DNA of 64,000 bases from Mangrovimicrobium sp033283385 (GCA_033283385.1 JAWMQQ010000003.1:124001-188000); one strand, 5' to 3'; numbered from the stretch's first letter, positions 52,027 through 59,629 are shown. The notes: generated by a model not told the origin, from the letters alone. Made by a program: numbers and translations.

Positions 52027-53076
52027 TTAACGGATGAGGCGGTCGTCGGCAGTCAGTGCGCGGAAGCGCTCGTCAGCGCCGAGCTTGCGGAACCGCTCGT
52101 CACTTGCCAACTTCGCAAAGCGTTCGTCGCCTACCAGCTTGGCGAAGCGCTCGTCGGCGATCAGCTTGCGAAAGCGCTCATCGGCGGCCAGCTTGCGGAA
52201 GCGCTCGTCGGACGCCAGCTGGCGGAACCGCTCATCGCTGGCGAGCTTGCGCATGGTGCGATCATCCGCGGCCAGCTTGCGGAAGCGTTCATCGGCGATC
52301 AGGTTGCGGAAGCGCTCGTCGGCCATCAGGGCGCGGAAACGCTCGTCATCGGCCAGCTTGCGGAAGCGTTCGTCACTGACAAGCTTGGCGAAGCGCTCGT
52401 CGGAGACCAGCTTCCTCACCCGTTCGTCGGCCATCAGTTTGCGGAAGCGTTCGTCAGCGGCCAGCGCCTTGAAGCGTTCGTCGCTGGAAAGCTTCGCCAG
52501 GCGCTCGTCTGCGGAAAGCTTTGCCAGGCGTTCATCCGCAGCCAGCTGGCGCAGCCGTTCGTCGGCCATCAGTTTGCGGAAACGCTCGTCTGCGGCCAGC
52601 GCCTTGAAACGCTCATCGCTGGCCATTTGGGCAAAGCGCTCGTCGGACATCAGCTGACGGAAGCGCTCATCGGTGGACAGCTTGCGGAAGCGCTCGTCAG
52701 TGCTCAGCTTGTTGAAGCGATCATCGGCGGCCAGTGCAAGCGCGAGGCGATCATCGGCCATCAGTTTGCGGAAGCGCTCATCGGAGGCCAGCTTGAGGAA
52801 GCGCTCGTCGGCGATGAGTTTCGCCACTTCCGGGTTCTCGACCACCAGCTGGAAGGCATCGGTCTGCATGAACTGGGCGAGGGTTTCGTCGCCCAGCACC
52901 ACGTCGTCTGCCTTGAGCTGGTTGTCCTGGTAGCGCTGCGCAGGAGCGATAGTCCCGGCGATATCATCGCCGCTGCCAATAGAAGACTTGTTGCCGATGT
53001 AGAGGCCGGCACCCGCTACAACCACGAGGCCTGCAGCCAGCACCCACCGTTTCTTGTTACCTGTTTCGATCGCCAT
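52027..53076 (-). CDS. Membrane-anchored 29x nonapeptide-repeat protein, 349 aa
   Basis: An N-terminal helix (about residues 11-29, WVLAAGLVVVAGAGLYI) anchors or exports the protein. A short acidic linker ends at NPEVAKLI. From about residue 89 to the end, 29 tandem units of the pattern [A/S/T]DERFRKL[A/M/V/S] fill 261 residues, two with 10 residues and the last with 7. Position-4 Phe/Leu and position-7 Leu are hydrophobic; the rest are mostly charged. If helical, nine residues make 2.5 turns, so hydrophobics alternate faces and repeat every 18 residues. I know no family for this. GGAGGG lies eight bases before the ATG and a strong terminator follows. It is the last gene of the sigma/anti-sigma operon. 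A structural or sensor role is inferred. Confidence 0.85.
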   Translation of the reverse strand: MAIETGNKKRWVLAAGLVVVAGAGLYIGNKSSIGSGDDIAGTIAPAQRYQDNQLKADDVVLGDETLAQFMQTDAFQLVVENPEVAKLIADERFLKLASDERFRKLMADDRLALALAADDRFNKLSTDERFRKLSTDERFRQLMSDERFAQMASDERFKALAADERFRKLMADERLRQLAADERLAKLSADERLAKLSSDERFKALAADERFRKLMADERVRKLVSDERFAKLVSDERFRKLADDERFRALMADERFRNLIADERFRKLAADDRTMRKLASDERFRQLASDERFRKLAADERFRKLIADERFAKLVGDERFAKLASDERFRKLGADERFRALTADDRLIR

Positions 53077-53195
53077 GTGACGTACCCTCCGATGGCATTG
53101 CTTTCCGGCCTCGATTTCCCAAACGACAATTCAACCGGTCATGCTAGGTATTACGCCCGCGCCAGGGAAAAGTTGGCGGGGCGATGAAAAAAATT

Positions 53196-53966
53196 TTACG
53201 GCGCTTCGATGGCGCCCTGGAACAGCCTTTCCTCGCCCGCCGAGATACTCACCCCGATGGGCGAAGCCGTACTCCCCTCACCTTCGTCGGCGGCCCTCAG
53301 GAACACCGTGAACTGATGCTCGCCCTGGCTGCGCAGGCTTACCCGCCCGGCACTGGTAGAGAGCAGGTCGACCCCGGCCTCGCGCTGGGCAAAGCCCTCG
53401 AAGTCCAGGCCGCTGGCCGCCAGGTCGATGGAGATATCCACCGGGGTGCTGGAGTTTAGTTCAAACTCCAGGAAGCGGCGGCCGCCGGAGGGCGGGGTTA
53501 CCATGGTGACCTCACCGTCGATCCTGGGGGCGACCCGCCGCAGCTGGTCCTGCAACTGCAGTTGTACCCGGGTCGGCTCGCGCAGGATGCTGCCGACCAG
53601 TTCGCCGTTGTCGCCGGGCAGCGGCTCGAACTGCAGTATCCAGAACGCGCCCGCGGCCACGGCGATCCCCGCGGCAAAAGTCGCAAACGGCAGCGCGTTG
53701 CGCGGCTGGAACCAGTCGAAGAATGTGCGGCGGGGGCGCTGCGGGGGCGGCAGGCTGACCTGGCTGGCAATGCGCGCGGCCAGTCCGGGGGGCGGGTCCA
53801 GCTCCGGCACCCGGGCAATGACCTGCGCAAGGCGGGCCAATTCCAGGCGCTCCTGATGCAGCTCCGGCTGCGACTCGAGCAGCGACTCCAGCTCCGCGCG
53901 GTCGGCCGGCCCAAGCTCACCGTCGAGTTCCGCGTGCAACAGCCAGGTGGCGCGATCGACACTCAT
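53196..53966 (-). CDS. Membrane anti-sigma factor, 256 aa
   Basis: This is a predicted single-pass anti-sigma factor. The cytoplasmic N-domain (about 1-75: WLLHAELDGELGPADRAELESLLE) resembles the helical anti-sigma domain that binds ECF sigma factors, without the zinc HxxxCxxC of ZAS proteins. A Pro-rich linker and a membrane helix (about 93-113, FATFAAGIAVAAGAFWIL) precede a periplasmic domain with GGRRFLEFELNSSTPVDISI and HQFTVFLRAAD. Its ATG overlaps the sigma gene's stop by four bases (53963-53966), the classic coupling of a cognate pair. Release of the sigma factor probably needs proteolysis or a signal in the periplasmic domain. Confidence 0.82.
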   Translation of the reverse strand: MSVDRATWLLHAELDGELGPADRAELESLLESQPELHQERLELARLAQVIARVPELDPPPGLAARIASQVSLPPPQRPRRTFFDWFQPRNALPFATFAAGIAVAAGAFWILQFEPLPGDNGELVGSILREPTRVQLQLQDQLRRVAPRIDGEVTMVTPPSGGRRFLEFELNSSTPVDISIDLAASGLDFEGFAQREAGVDLLSTSAGRVSLRSQGEHQFTVFLRAADEGEGSTASPIGVSISAGEERLFQGAIEAP

Positions 53967-54505
53967 TCCCAGAGTACCCCGTTGGCCACCAGCAGCTTCT
54001 TCAGCTGCTGGCGCGCTATATATATCCTCGATTTAACTGTCTTTTCCGGCAACTCAAGAATCTCGCCAATCTGTTCGTAACTGCACTCGGAGAAGTGCCG
54101 CAACGCCAGCACCACCCGGTACTCCTCCGGCAGGGCCATCAAGCCGGCCTGCATGCGCCGGCACAGGACCGCATGGCCTGCCGCCCGCTCCGGATCGTCG
54201 TCGCTCGCCGAGGACTCCTCCTCGAGCACATGGGTCGAGCCGTTGCGCTGCAACTGGCTGATCGACTCGTTGACGGCGATGCGGTAAATCCAGCTGAAGA
54301 GCTTGTACTGTGCATCGTAGCCCTGCAGGTTCTCGAACACCTTCATGAAGGTGACCTGGGTCGCGTCCGCCGCGTCCTCGCGGTTGCCGAGTATGCGATA
54401 GGCGGCGTTGAAGACGGGGCGTTGATACCGATCAACCAGCGCCTGCACCGCATGCCTGTCGCCATTGCGGCAGCGCTCGATCAGCGCGGCATCTTCGCGA
54501 CTCAT
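53963..54505 (-). CDS. ECF RNA polymerase sigma factor, 180 aa
   Basis: This is an extracytoplasmic-function sigma-70 factor. Region 2 spans RYQRPVFNAAYRILGNREDAADATQVTFMKVF and FSWIYRIAVNESISQLQR (-10 recognition and core binding). Region 4 spans LPEEYRVVLALRHFSECSYEQIGEILELPEKTVKSRIYIARQQL (-35 recognition). Start ATG at 54505 gives the usual length of about 180; the longer frame adds unrelated sequence. The gene lies 76 bases after the STAS gene and overlaps its anti-sigma by four bases. A likely target is the unusual 119-base region upstream of the repeat gene, although I could not define a matching promoter there with confidence. Confidence 0.9.
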   Translation of the reverse strand: MSREDAALIERCRNGDRHAVQALVDRYQRPVFNAAYRILGNREDAADATQVTFMKVFENLQGYDAQYKLFSWIYRIAVNESISQLQRNGSTHVLEEESSASDDDPERAAGHAVLCRRMQAGLMALPEEYRVVLALRHFSECSYEQIGEILELPEKTVKSRIYIARQQLKKLLVANGVLWE

Positions 54506-54581
54506 TACCCAATACCGCCGGCGTCGCCAAAAGTTGGTGCCTGTGGAAAATATTTCTTCACGGGACCCATTTGGCAGCGAG

Positions 54582-54878
54582 TCAGCCTGGAGTGGGTTCG
54601 ATGCTGAACAGCCGGTCGAAGCCGGAGTAGCGGAAGATATCGTTGATGTGGGGGCTGACATTGACGAGGCGGATACCGCTGCCCTGCGCCATCAGCCGTT
54701 TGTGGGTCTTGAGCAGGACGCCGAGGCCGGCGCTGGAAATATATTCCAGCGCTTTCATGTCGATCACGCACTCGCCGCTAACCCCGTCGAGGAAAGCCTG
54801 CGCCCGCTCCGCCTGGGCCGCGTCGAGGCGCCCGCTGACGGCCACGCGACCCTGTTGGTTGGTTTCAATATCAAACAT
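54582..54878 (-). CDS. STAS-domain anti-sigma antagonist, 98 aa
   Basis: This is a stand-alone STAS protein (RsbV/SpoIIAA-like), the phosphorylatable switch of partner-switching systems. The pattern VIDMKALEYISSAGLGVLL places a Ser in the usual D-x-S phosphorylation loop, and NDIFRYSGFDRLFSI forms the C-terminal helix and strand. Length is typical. Its ATG overlaps the end of the kinase gene by eight bases (54871-54878), so the two are translated together. When dephosphorylated by the adjacent phosphatase it should bind the kinase and free the sigma branch. Whether it acts on the adjacent ECF anti-sigma directly is not shown. Confidence 0.87.
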   Translation of the reverse strand: MFDIETNQQGRVAVSGRLDAAQAERAQAFLDGVSGECVIDMKALEYISSAGLGVLLKTHKRLMAQGSGIRLVNVSPHINDIFRYSGFDRLFSIEPTPG

Positions 54879-55284
54879 CGGCGGGGCTCACTGTCTTGGT
54901 GATGGTCACCTTGCTCTGGCGGTCGCGGTACTCGTACTTGATGGAATCGACCATCTTGTGGATCAGGTACAGGCCCAGCCCCCCGGCGTCGCGCTCCGCC
55001 AGCGGCGCGTCGATGTCGACTTCCACGGGCCGCGAGGGATCGAAGCGCTCGACGTCGAAGTCCGTGAGGCTGACCTCGACACCACCGTCGATGCGGGAGA
55101 TGTCCAGGGCGATCTCCCTGTCGGTGCCGCGGTTGTACTTCACCATATTGACGAACAGCTCTTCGATGACGAGGTCCACGGTGTGCAGCAGCGAGGCGTC
55201 GATGCCGTGCTGTGTAAAACTGCGGGCGGTGTCCGCCACAATCGCTTCCAGCGAGTCCAGGCTTCGCGGGTAGGTCGTCGTCAT
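54871..55284 (-). CDS. RsbW-like anti-sigma kinase (HATPase), 137 aa
   Basis: This is a small GHKL-ATPase kinase. The N-box is LVIEELFVNMVKYNRG, the G1 box LTDFDVERFD region precedes AGGLGLYLIHKMVD (G2), and DRQSKVTITKTV closes the domain. This length and layout match RsbW/SpoIIAB-type serine kinases that phosphorylate STAS partners. ATG at 55284 (MTTTYPRS) is the start; the longer open frame is a shadow of the phosphatase gene. It follows the phosphatase gene after 23 bases and overlaps the STAS gene by eight, forming the standard phosphatase-kinase-antagonist trio. Confidence 0.88.
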   Translation of the reverse strand: MTTTYPRSLDSLEAIVADTARSFTQHGIDASLLHTVDLVIEELFVNMVKYNRGTDREIALDISRIDGGVEVSLTDFDVERFDPSRPVEVDIDAPLAERDAGGLGLYLIHKMVDSIKYEYRDRQSKVTITKTVSPADV

Positions 55285-55307
55285 CGGGTACTGCTCCACA
55301 CAGGTAA

Positions 55308-56573
55308 CTACTGCGCCAGCCGTTTCAGCAGCACCAGGGTGATGTCGTCCTCCTGGGCCACTCCGTCGCCGAACTGTTGTGCTTCTTCCAGCAGTACCGC
55401 GCACAGGTCGGACATCGGCAGATTCTGACACCGCGCCAGAATGGCGGCAACACGCGCCTCGCCGAAAAGCTCGCCGTCGGGATTGGCGTACTCGTACAGC
55501 CCATCGGAGATCAGCGCGACGATGTCTCCCGGCGCCAGCGCGAGACTGTCGCTGTCCCCCACTTCGTCTATGTCGAGGATACCGACCGGGAATGTCGTCG
55601 GCTGGTGCCACTGCGCCTGGCCGTCCTCCGCGCGGAAGTGCAGGATCGGCCCCTGGCCTGCGGAGAGATAGTTCAACACGTGCGTGTGCGGGTCGAGGAA
55701 GCCCATGAACGCGGTGATAAAGCGGTCCGGCGGCAGGTCCTCCGCAAGCTGGTTGTTGACGTGCCGGTAGGCCTGGCCGAGGTCTGCGCCGCAGCGAAAC
55801 GCCACGCGCAGCATCGCCTGCATCTGCGTGGCCGACAGCGCCGGGCCGAAACCGTGGCCGGTGGCGTCCCCCAGCAGCACGAACATCTTGCCGTCCAGCA
55901 CGATGAGGTCGAACAGGTCGCCGCCGGCATAGGTCGCCGGCAGGAAATGGCCGTGGGCCTCGTAGCCGGCAAGCTCGGGCATTTCTGTCGGCAGAGTGCT
56001 GCGCTGGATTTCCCGGGCGAGTTCAACCTCCTGCTCCAGCCGCTCGCTGCGCTCCACCCTGTCGCTCAGCTGCACGTGCTGCAGCGCCAGGGCGCACTGG
56101 GCGGCGAGGATGGTGGCCAGGGTCTCGGACTTGTCGTCGTAGCCGGCGAGTTGCTCGTCGAGGAACTGCAGTACCCCGATCAACTCGCCGTCGCGGGCGA
56201 ACAGCGGCACGTTGAGCATGGAACGGGTGGTGAAGCCCACCGCGTTATCGATGGAACCGCGAAAGCGCGGGTCTACCGCGGCATCCAGCACATTGATGAT
56301 GCGGCGTTCGGCGGCGCACAGGCCGCAAAGCCCCTGGCCTTCCGCCACCCGCAGGGGTGCATCCAGCGGCGGCAGCACACTGACCAGCTCGCGGGTCTCC
56401 CGCTCGTACAGCCACAGCGCGCCCATCTCCGCGTCGAGCAAGTGCATGCCGGTTTGCAGCACCTGGGCGAGCAGGCTGTCGAGATCGAAATTCGCCGCGA
56501 GCATGCGGGTCATGTCCAGCACGCGCAGGACATCCTCCATGCGCAGTTCCGCGGTCTCTTCCCCTGTACTCAT
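55308..56573 (-). CDS. GAF-SpoIIE PP2C phosphatase (RsbU-like), 421 aa
   Basis: This is a serine phosphatase that dephosphorylates the STAS antagonist. A GAF domain (about 20-165) with MGALWLYERETRELVSV and SMLNVPLFARDGELIGVLQFLDE may bind a small signal. A helical linker (ERLEQEVELAREIQRSTLP) joins the PP2C domain (about 200-420), with metal residues in YAGGDLFDLIV, GDATGHGFGPAL, ISDGLYEYANPDGE and EDDITLVLLKR. ATG at 56573 is the start. It is the first gene of the minus-strand six-gene operon. The phased CCACGC sites at 56630-56658 lie 57 bases upstream, in the region shared with the divergent TPR gene. Confidence 0.9.
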   Translation of the reverse strand: MSTGEETAELRMEDVLRVLDMTRMLAANFDLDSLLAQVLQTGMHLLDAEMGALWLYERETRELVSVLPPLDAPLRVAEGQGLCGLCAAERRIINVLDAAVDPRFRGSIDNAVGFTTRSMLNVPLFARDGELIGVLQFLDEQLAGYDDKSETLATILAAQCALALQHVQLSDRVERSERLEQEVELAREIQRSTLPTEMPELAGYEAHGHFLPATYAGGDLFDLIVLDGKMFVLLGDATGHGFGPALSATQMQAMLRVAFRCGADLGQAYRHVNNQLAEDLPPDRFITAFMGFLDPHTHVLNYLSAGQGPILHFRAEDGQAQWHQPTTFPVGILDIDEVGDSDSLALAPGDIVALISDGLYEYANPDGELFGEARVAAILARCQNLPMSDLCAVLLEEAQQFGDGVAQEDDITLVLLKRLAQ

Positions 56574-56629
56574 CTGCGATCATCCCCGGTCCGTCTACCG
56601 GCTTTTTATCGATTCCCGGCGGATAAATT

Positions 56630-56658
56630 CCACGCCCGGACCCACGCAATTACCACGA
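56630..56658. promoter_or_regulatory. Phased CCACGC repeats, array A
   Basis: CCACGC starts at 56630 and 56642, with CCACGA at 56653; spacings are 12 and 11 bases, about one helical turn. It lies between the divergent TPR gene and the RsbU-like operon. The spacing and A/T-rich prefix (AAATT, AATTA) match array B at 57839, suggesting a common regulator that binds direct repeats. Confidence 0.5.
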
Positions 56659-56725
56659 TGGCTACAACGCCGGCGCGCCAGACTCGGCGCTCCACTGTCA
56701 TAAATACCGACTGCGAGGTTCGACA

Positions 56726-57196
56726 ATGTTACATCCGCACGGCCCACTGGCCCCACTGTTTTTCTTCCTGCTGCTGGCACTGGCGGCGACCACTGTCCAC
56801 GCCCAGCCGGCGGATATCGACCGGCAGCCCGCAGTCGTGCTGGCCGCACTGGATGATGCCGCGCGCGGCCAGGGCGCCACCAGTACAGGGGAGGCCGCCG
56901 ATTACGGCCTGGCCTGCCGCGCCTGGCTGGACCTCGGCAAACCGGAGCGCGCCAGGAGCAACTGCCTCAGCGCCATCGACGCAAACCCGACACGCAGCCG
57001 CTGGCGCGACTACAACAATCTCGGCGTGGCTGAATTCCGCCTCGGCGACCTGCCGGCGGCGCGCAATGCGTTCGAGCAGGCGGCGCTCCTGGCGGGCATG
57101 GTTTACACCCCGCGCAAGAACCTCGAGCTGGTGGAGGACTTCGCGCAGGCAAGGGAAGTCATGAACGCCAGCAGCGAAGCACTGGTCGTTCGCTAG
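56726..57196 (+). CDS. Secreted TPR-like protein, 156 aa
   Basis: This is an exported small protein with a signal peptide (about 1-26, ending VHA-QP). The mature part contains at least one clear TPR pair: LDLGKPERARSNCLSAIDANPTRS and YNNLGVAEFRLGDLPAARNAFEQAALL. Length and layout suit a periplasmic protein-protein adapter. ATG at 56726 is used, though the ribosome site is weak. It is divergent from the RsbU-like operon, whose 5' region it shares, and convergent with the SnoaL-like gene, ending nine bases before that gene's stop. Its position suggests a link to the stress or envelope signalling locus, but there is no direct evidence. Confidence 0.75.
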   Translation: MLHPHGPLAPLFFFLLLALAATTVHAQPADIDRQPAVVLAALDDAARGQGATSTGEAADYGLACRAWLDLGKPERARSNCLSAIDANPTRSRWRDYNNLGVAEFRLGDLPAARNAFEQAALLAGMVYTPRKNLELVEDFAQAREVMNASSEALVVR

Positions 57197-57204
57197 CGCA
57201 CGGC

Positions 57205-57732
57205 TCAGGCGAGCTTGATACGCTGGTAGCTCTCGTCGTCGGGGAAGCGCCCGCCGGGCTGGATGTTGAAGCCCAGCATGCCGTGGGTCCAGTCCGCGGA
57301 GTCCTCGAACTGGCGGAACCAGTCGGTGACCACCAGCCTTTCGATGATGCGCCACTCGTCGTCGCGCTTCTCGAAGCGGTCCACGTAGCGGCCGCCGGCG
57401 ATGAGGTCGAATTTGCCGTCGGGCCCGTTGATCCGGTGGAAGCCGAAAAAGTAGGACTCCACGTCGGCCTCGTCGCCGCGCAGGTTGATCAGCGTGTTGC
57501 ACATGAAGTGCTGGGTCTGGTCCATCGAGCCCATGGCCGCGAAGGACCACTCGATGAACTCCTCGGCGTTGCCCTTGAACTCCAGGTGGGTGTCGACGAC
57601 ATCGGGCCAGTAGGCGCTGCGCACCATCGCCTCGTCGAGCCTGTCCACGCCGCGGCAGTAGCGGTTGAGGCATTCCTGAATCGCGGCGCGATCCGCCAGT
57701 TCGGAGAGTATCTGCTTGGTAGGGGTTGTCAT
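57205..57732 (-). CDS. SnoaL-like (NTF2-fold) protein, 175 aa
   Basis: This is a small NTF2-fold protein of the SnoaL group, often annotated as nuclear transport factor 2 family. The N-terminal helix and first strand are AIQECLNRYCRGVDRLDEAMVRSAYWPD, followed by HLEFKGNAEEFIEWSF and the strand pairs QHFMCNTLINLRGDEADVESYFFGFH and GGRYVDRFEKRDDEWRIIERLVVTDWFRQF. Family members include polyketide cyclases, ketosteroid isomerases and dioxygenase beta subunits. There is no signal peptide. ATG at 57732 is the start. It is monocistronic and its function is unknown. Confidence 0.82.
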   Translation of the reverse strand: MTTPTKQILSELADRAAIQECLNRYCRGVDRLDEAMVRSAYWPDVVDTHLEFKGNAEEFIEWSFAAMGSMDQTQHFMCNTLINLRGDEADVESYFFGFHRINGPDGKFDLIAGGRYVDRFEKRDDEWRIIERLVVTDWFRQFEDSADWTHGMLGFNIQPGGRFPDDESYQRIKLA

Positions 57733-57838
57733 GCCTGCGTCCTGTTATCGATGTGTTATCGGAACCACGTTGCCACCGGGGCGATCGCGGCATTATGAAA
57801 TCATACTTCTTATATTGACAGCGAGCACGGCTAAATTT

Positions 57839-57879
57839 CCACGCAAATTTCCACGCTGTTACCACGCTGCATGCCACGC
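57839..57879. promoter_or_regulatory. Phased CCACGC repeats, array B
   Basis: Four direct CCACGC copies start at 57839, 57851, 57862 and 57874 (spacings 12, 11, 12), with the first two also sharing AAATTT. They lie 80 bases before the small secreted protein gene. The helical phasing and the match to array A suggest cooperative binding of one regulator. The core is also present on the opposite strand, so either divergent gene could be the target. Confidence 0.6.
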
Positions 57880-57959
57880 CAGGGCCGGAGAATGCGCCCC
57901 GTCTCGAGGACAGGCCCCCGCCGGTCCCGTCAACCCAACCCTACACATGGAGGTACACA

Positions 57960-58328
57960 ATGAAACTGAACATCGCCAGACTCGGCCTCAGCGGCATCGG
58001 CGCCGCACTCACCCTCACCGCACTGTCCGCCGCCGCCTGGGAAGCCAGGGCCGCGGATGCGCACAGCGGTGCTTTTGCCGCCAGCCTGGAGGCAGCACAG
58101 GCCTGCAAGCGCGAATTCCGCAATGAAGTCCTGCGCAGCCGCGGCATGGGCTACCGTGCCGGCAACTGCGATGCACGGGCCGAAGCCGGCAGCCCGGTAT
58201 ACCAGCTGGCGTCCTTTGCCGGCGCCGAGTCCGACTCCGGCACCGTTGCGCCCGCCAGCTGCTCACGCAGCTTCCGCAACAGCGTCCTGCGCGCCCGCGG
58301 CATCGGCCAGTGGGAGTGCGGCGAGTAA
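57960..58328 (+). CDS. Secreted protein with duplicated Cys-framed motif, 122 aa
   Basis: This is an exported protein with a signal peptide (about 1-31, ending ARA-AD). The mature 90 residues contain two copies of a Cys-framed motif: CKREFRNEVLRSRGMGYRAGNC and, after a Ser/Gly/Ala linker, CSRSFRNSVLRARGIGQWEC. Each has the shared core FRN-x-VLR-[SA]-RG-[IM]-G between two Cys, so two intramolecular disulfides are likely. GGAGG lies about eight bases before the ATG at 57960, array B precedes it and a terminator follows. I do not recognise the motif. An antimicrobial, adhesin or redox role cannot be separated from sequence alone. Confidence 0.78.
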   Translation: MKLNIARLGLSGIGAALTLTALSAAAWEARAADAHSGAFAASLEAAQACKREFRNEVLRSRGMGYRAGNCDARAEAGSPVYQLASFAGAESDSGTVAPASCSRSFRNSVLRARGIGQWECGE

Positions 58329-58350
58329 TCGCAGCCCCCCAGACCTTTAC

Positions 58351-58393
58351 ACGCCCGGCTCCCCCCCACTCTCCGTGAGGCCGGGCGTTTTTT
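58351..58393 (+). terminator. Rho-independent terminator
   Basis: CGCCCGGC (58352-58359) pairs with GCCGGGCG (58380-58387) over a 20-base loop, followed by six Ts. It lies 24 bases after the stop of the Cys-motif protein gene. Confidence 0.8.
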
Positions 58394-58471
58394 CCCTCCC
58401 TCGGGTATGGTTACATCTTGCGTCCCAGCGCCTGTATAACCCTTGCAACCGACACCCCGGGGCCGTAACCC

Positions 58472-59629
58472 ATGACACCAGCTGTCACGCCTGCCAGAGT
58501 CCTGCTGATCCTCGCCCTGGTAGCCCTGCCGCTGCTCGCCCTCAGCGGCGGCATCGACGGGCTTGCCGAAAACAACCTCGACGGCGCGATGGGCACCACC
58601 GGCGCCATCTACGCCACGGCCAGGGGCATCAATGCCGTGGTCTCCCTGCTGCAGGGCACGGAACTCGACCTGCCCTTCGTCACACTCTCCGTCGGCGAGG
58701 TGCTGGACCCGGTCAACGACCTGATCGAGCGCTTCGCCACCCTGGTACTGTTCGCCCTCGGGGCGATCGCCGCCCAGAAGGTCCTGCTGCTGGTCGTGGC
58801 CAGTCACGGCTTCAACTACCTGCTGGCGGGCATCGCCGCCCTCACCATTGCCGCCATGCTGGCCCGCCGCAACGCCGCGTTCGGGCCCCTGCTGAAGCTG
58901 TTCGTTATCGCAGTCTTCGTGCGCTTTGCGCTCGGGATCGTGGTCATCGCCAACCACTGGGTGGACGCGGCATTCCTGCAGGAGCCGGACGCGCAGCGCC
59001 AGCAGGCCATGCAGCAGTTCGAGACCGAGCTGAAGGAGGTCCGCAATCTCGCCACCCGCGACCCGACCCGGGCATACACGGACAGCAGGGCGCGAGTCGA
59101 TGAAATCGAATCCACCCTGCGCGCCGGCCAGCGGGAACTGCAGGCGAAGACCCGCGAGATCGAGGCGCTGGAAGCGCGGATAAACAAGGAACTGGCGGAC
59201 GAGGACAGCCTGTGCAAACTCTCGATCCGCACGCGGATGGTATCGCCCACCTGCCCCGACAGCATCGTGCCCGAGGTCGACGCGCTGAAGGCGAAGGAGC
59301 GGGAGCAGGCGAACATCGAGGACAGGCTCACGGTGCTGCAACAGCGCCTCGAGGATGCACAGGCCGAGCTCGAATGCCTGAGGCTGCGCGCCCAGGGCAA
59401 GGCGTGCACCCTGTGGGACCATATCCCCGAGGCGCCGGATATCGCCGCCCTGCGCGGCAAGATAGACGGCCTCGAGGCCCAGTTGACCGCCTTCACCCAG
59501 AACGCCTGGCTGCTGGTGGCCTCCCTGCTGCTGAAGTCCATCCTGATCCCGCTGCTCTTCCTCTACGGCCTGGTGAAACTGACCGGCGCGATCTGGAGAT
59601 CGGACATCGGCAGGCTCGGCATCGACTGA
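58472..59629 (+). CDS. Coiled-coil inner-membrane protein of unknown function, 385 aa
   Basis: There are about four hydrophobic segments in the N-terminal 165 residues (about 10-28, 85-110, 118-136, 140-160). A long charged helical region follows (about 180-335, with EVRNLATRDPTRAYTDSRARVDEIESTLRAG and KEREQANIEDRLTVLQQRLEDAQAE), typical of coiled coil. One C-terminal hydrophobic helix (about 345-370, LLVASLLLKSILIPLLFLYG) ends it. Cys pairs occur at DSLCKLSIRT-x-CPDS and AELECLRLRAQGKAC. I do not recognise the family. It is upstream of and parallel to the MscS gene (82 bases), so they may act together in envelope stress. A periplasmic coiled coil is likely. Confidence 0.7.
   Translation: MTPAVTPARVLLILALVALPLLALSGGIDGLAENNLDGAMGTTGAIYATARGINAVVSLLQGTELDLPFVTLSVGEVLDPVNDLIERFATLVLFALGAIAAQKVLLLVVASHGFNYLLAGIAALTIAAMLARRNAAFGPLLKLFVIAVFVRFALGIVVIANHWVDAAFLQEPDAQRQQAMQQFETELKEVRNLATRDPTRAYTDSRARVDEIESTLRAGQRELQAKTREIEALEARINKELADEDSLCKLSIRTRMVSPTCPDSIVPEVDALKAKEREQANIEDRLTVLQQRLEDAQAELECLRLRAQGKACTLWDHIPEAPDIAALRGKIDGLEAQLTAFTQNAWLLVASLLLKSILIPLLFLYGLVKLTGAIWRSDIGRLGID

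Noticed and set aside
52027..53076. Periodic 27-base pattern considered as a CRISPR array
   Set aside because: There are no constant repeats with unique spacers; units are degenerate and fit a nonapeptide reading frame with normal codon use.
51886..53187. A 433-residue plus-strand open frame with ALVG-x-QLAEALI repeats
   Set aside because: It is the antisense image of the 27-base coding repeat. It has no signal peptide or ribosome site, and the minus-strand gene has GGAGGG, an N-terminal helix and a terminator.
57815..57820. A perfect TTGACA before the Cys-motif gene
   Set aside because: No acceptable -10 at 16-18 bases; kept only as a note.
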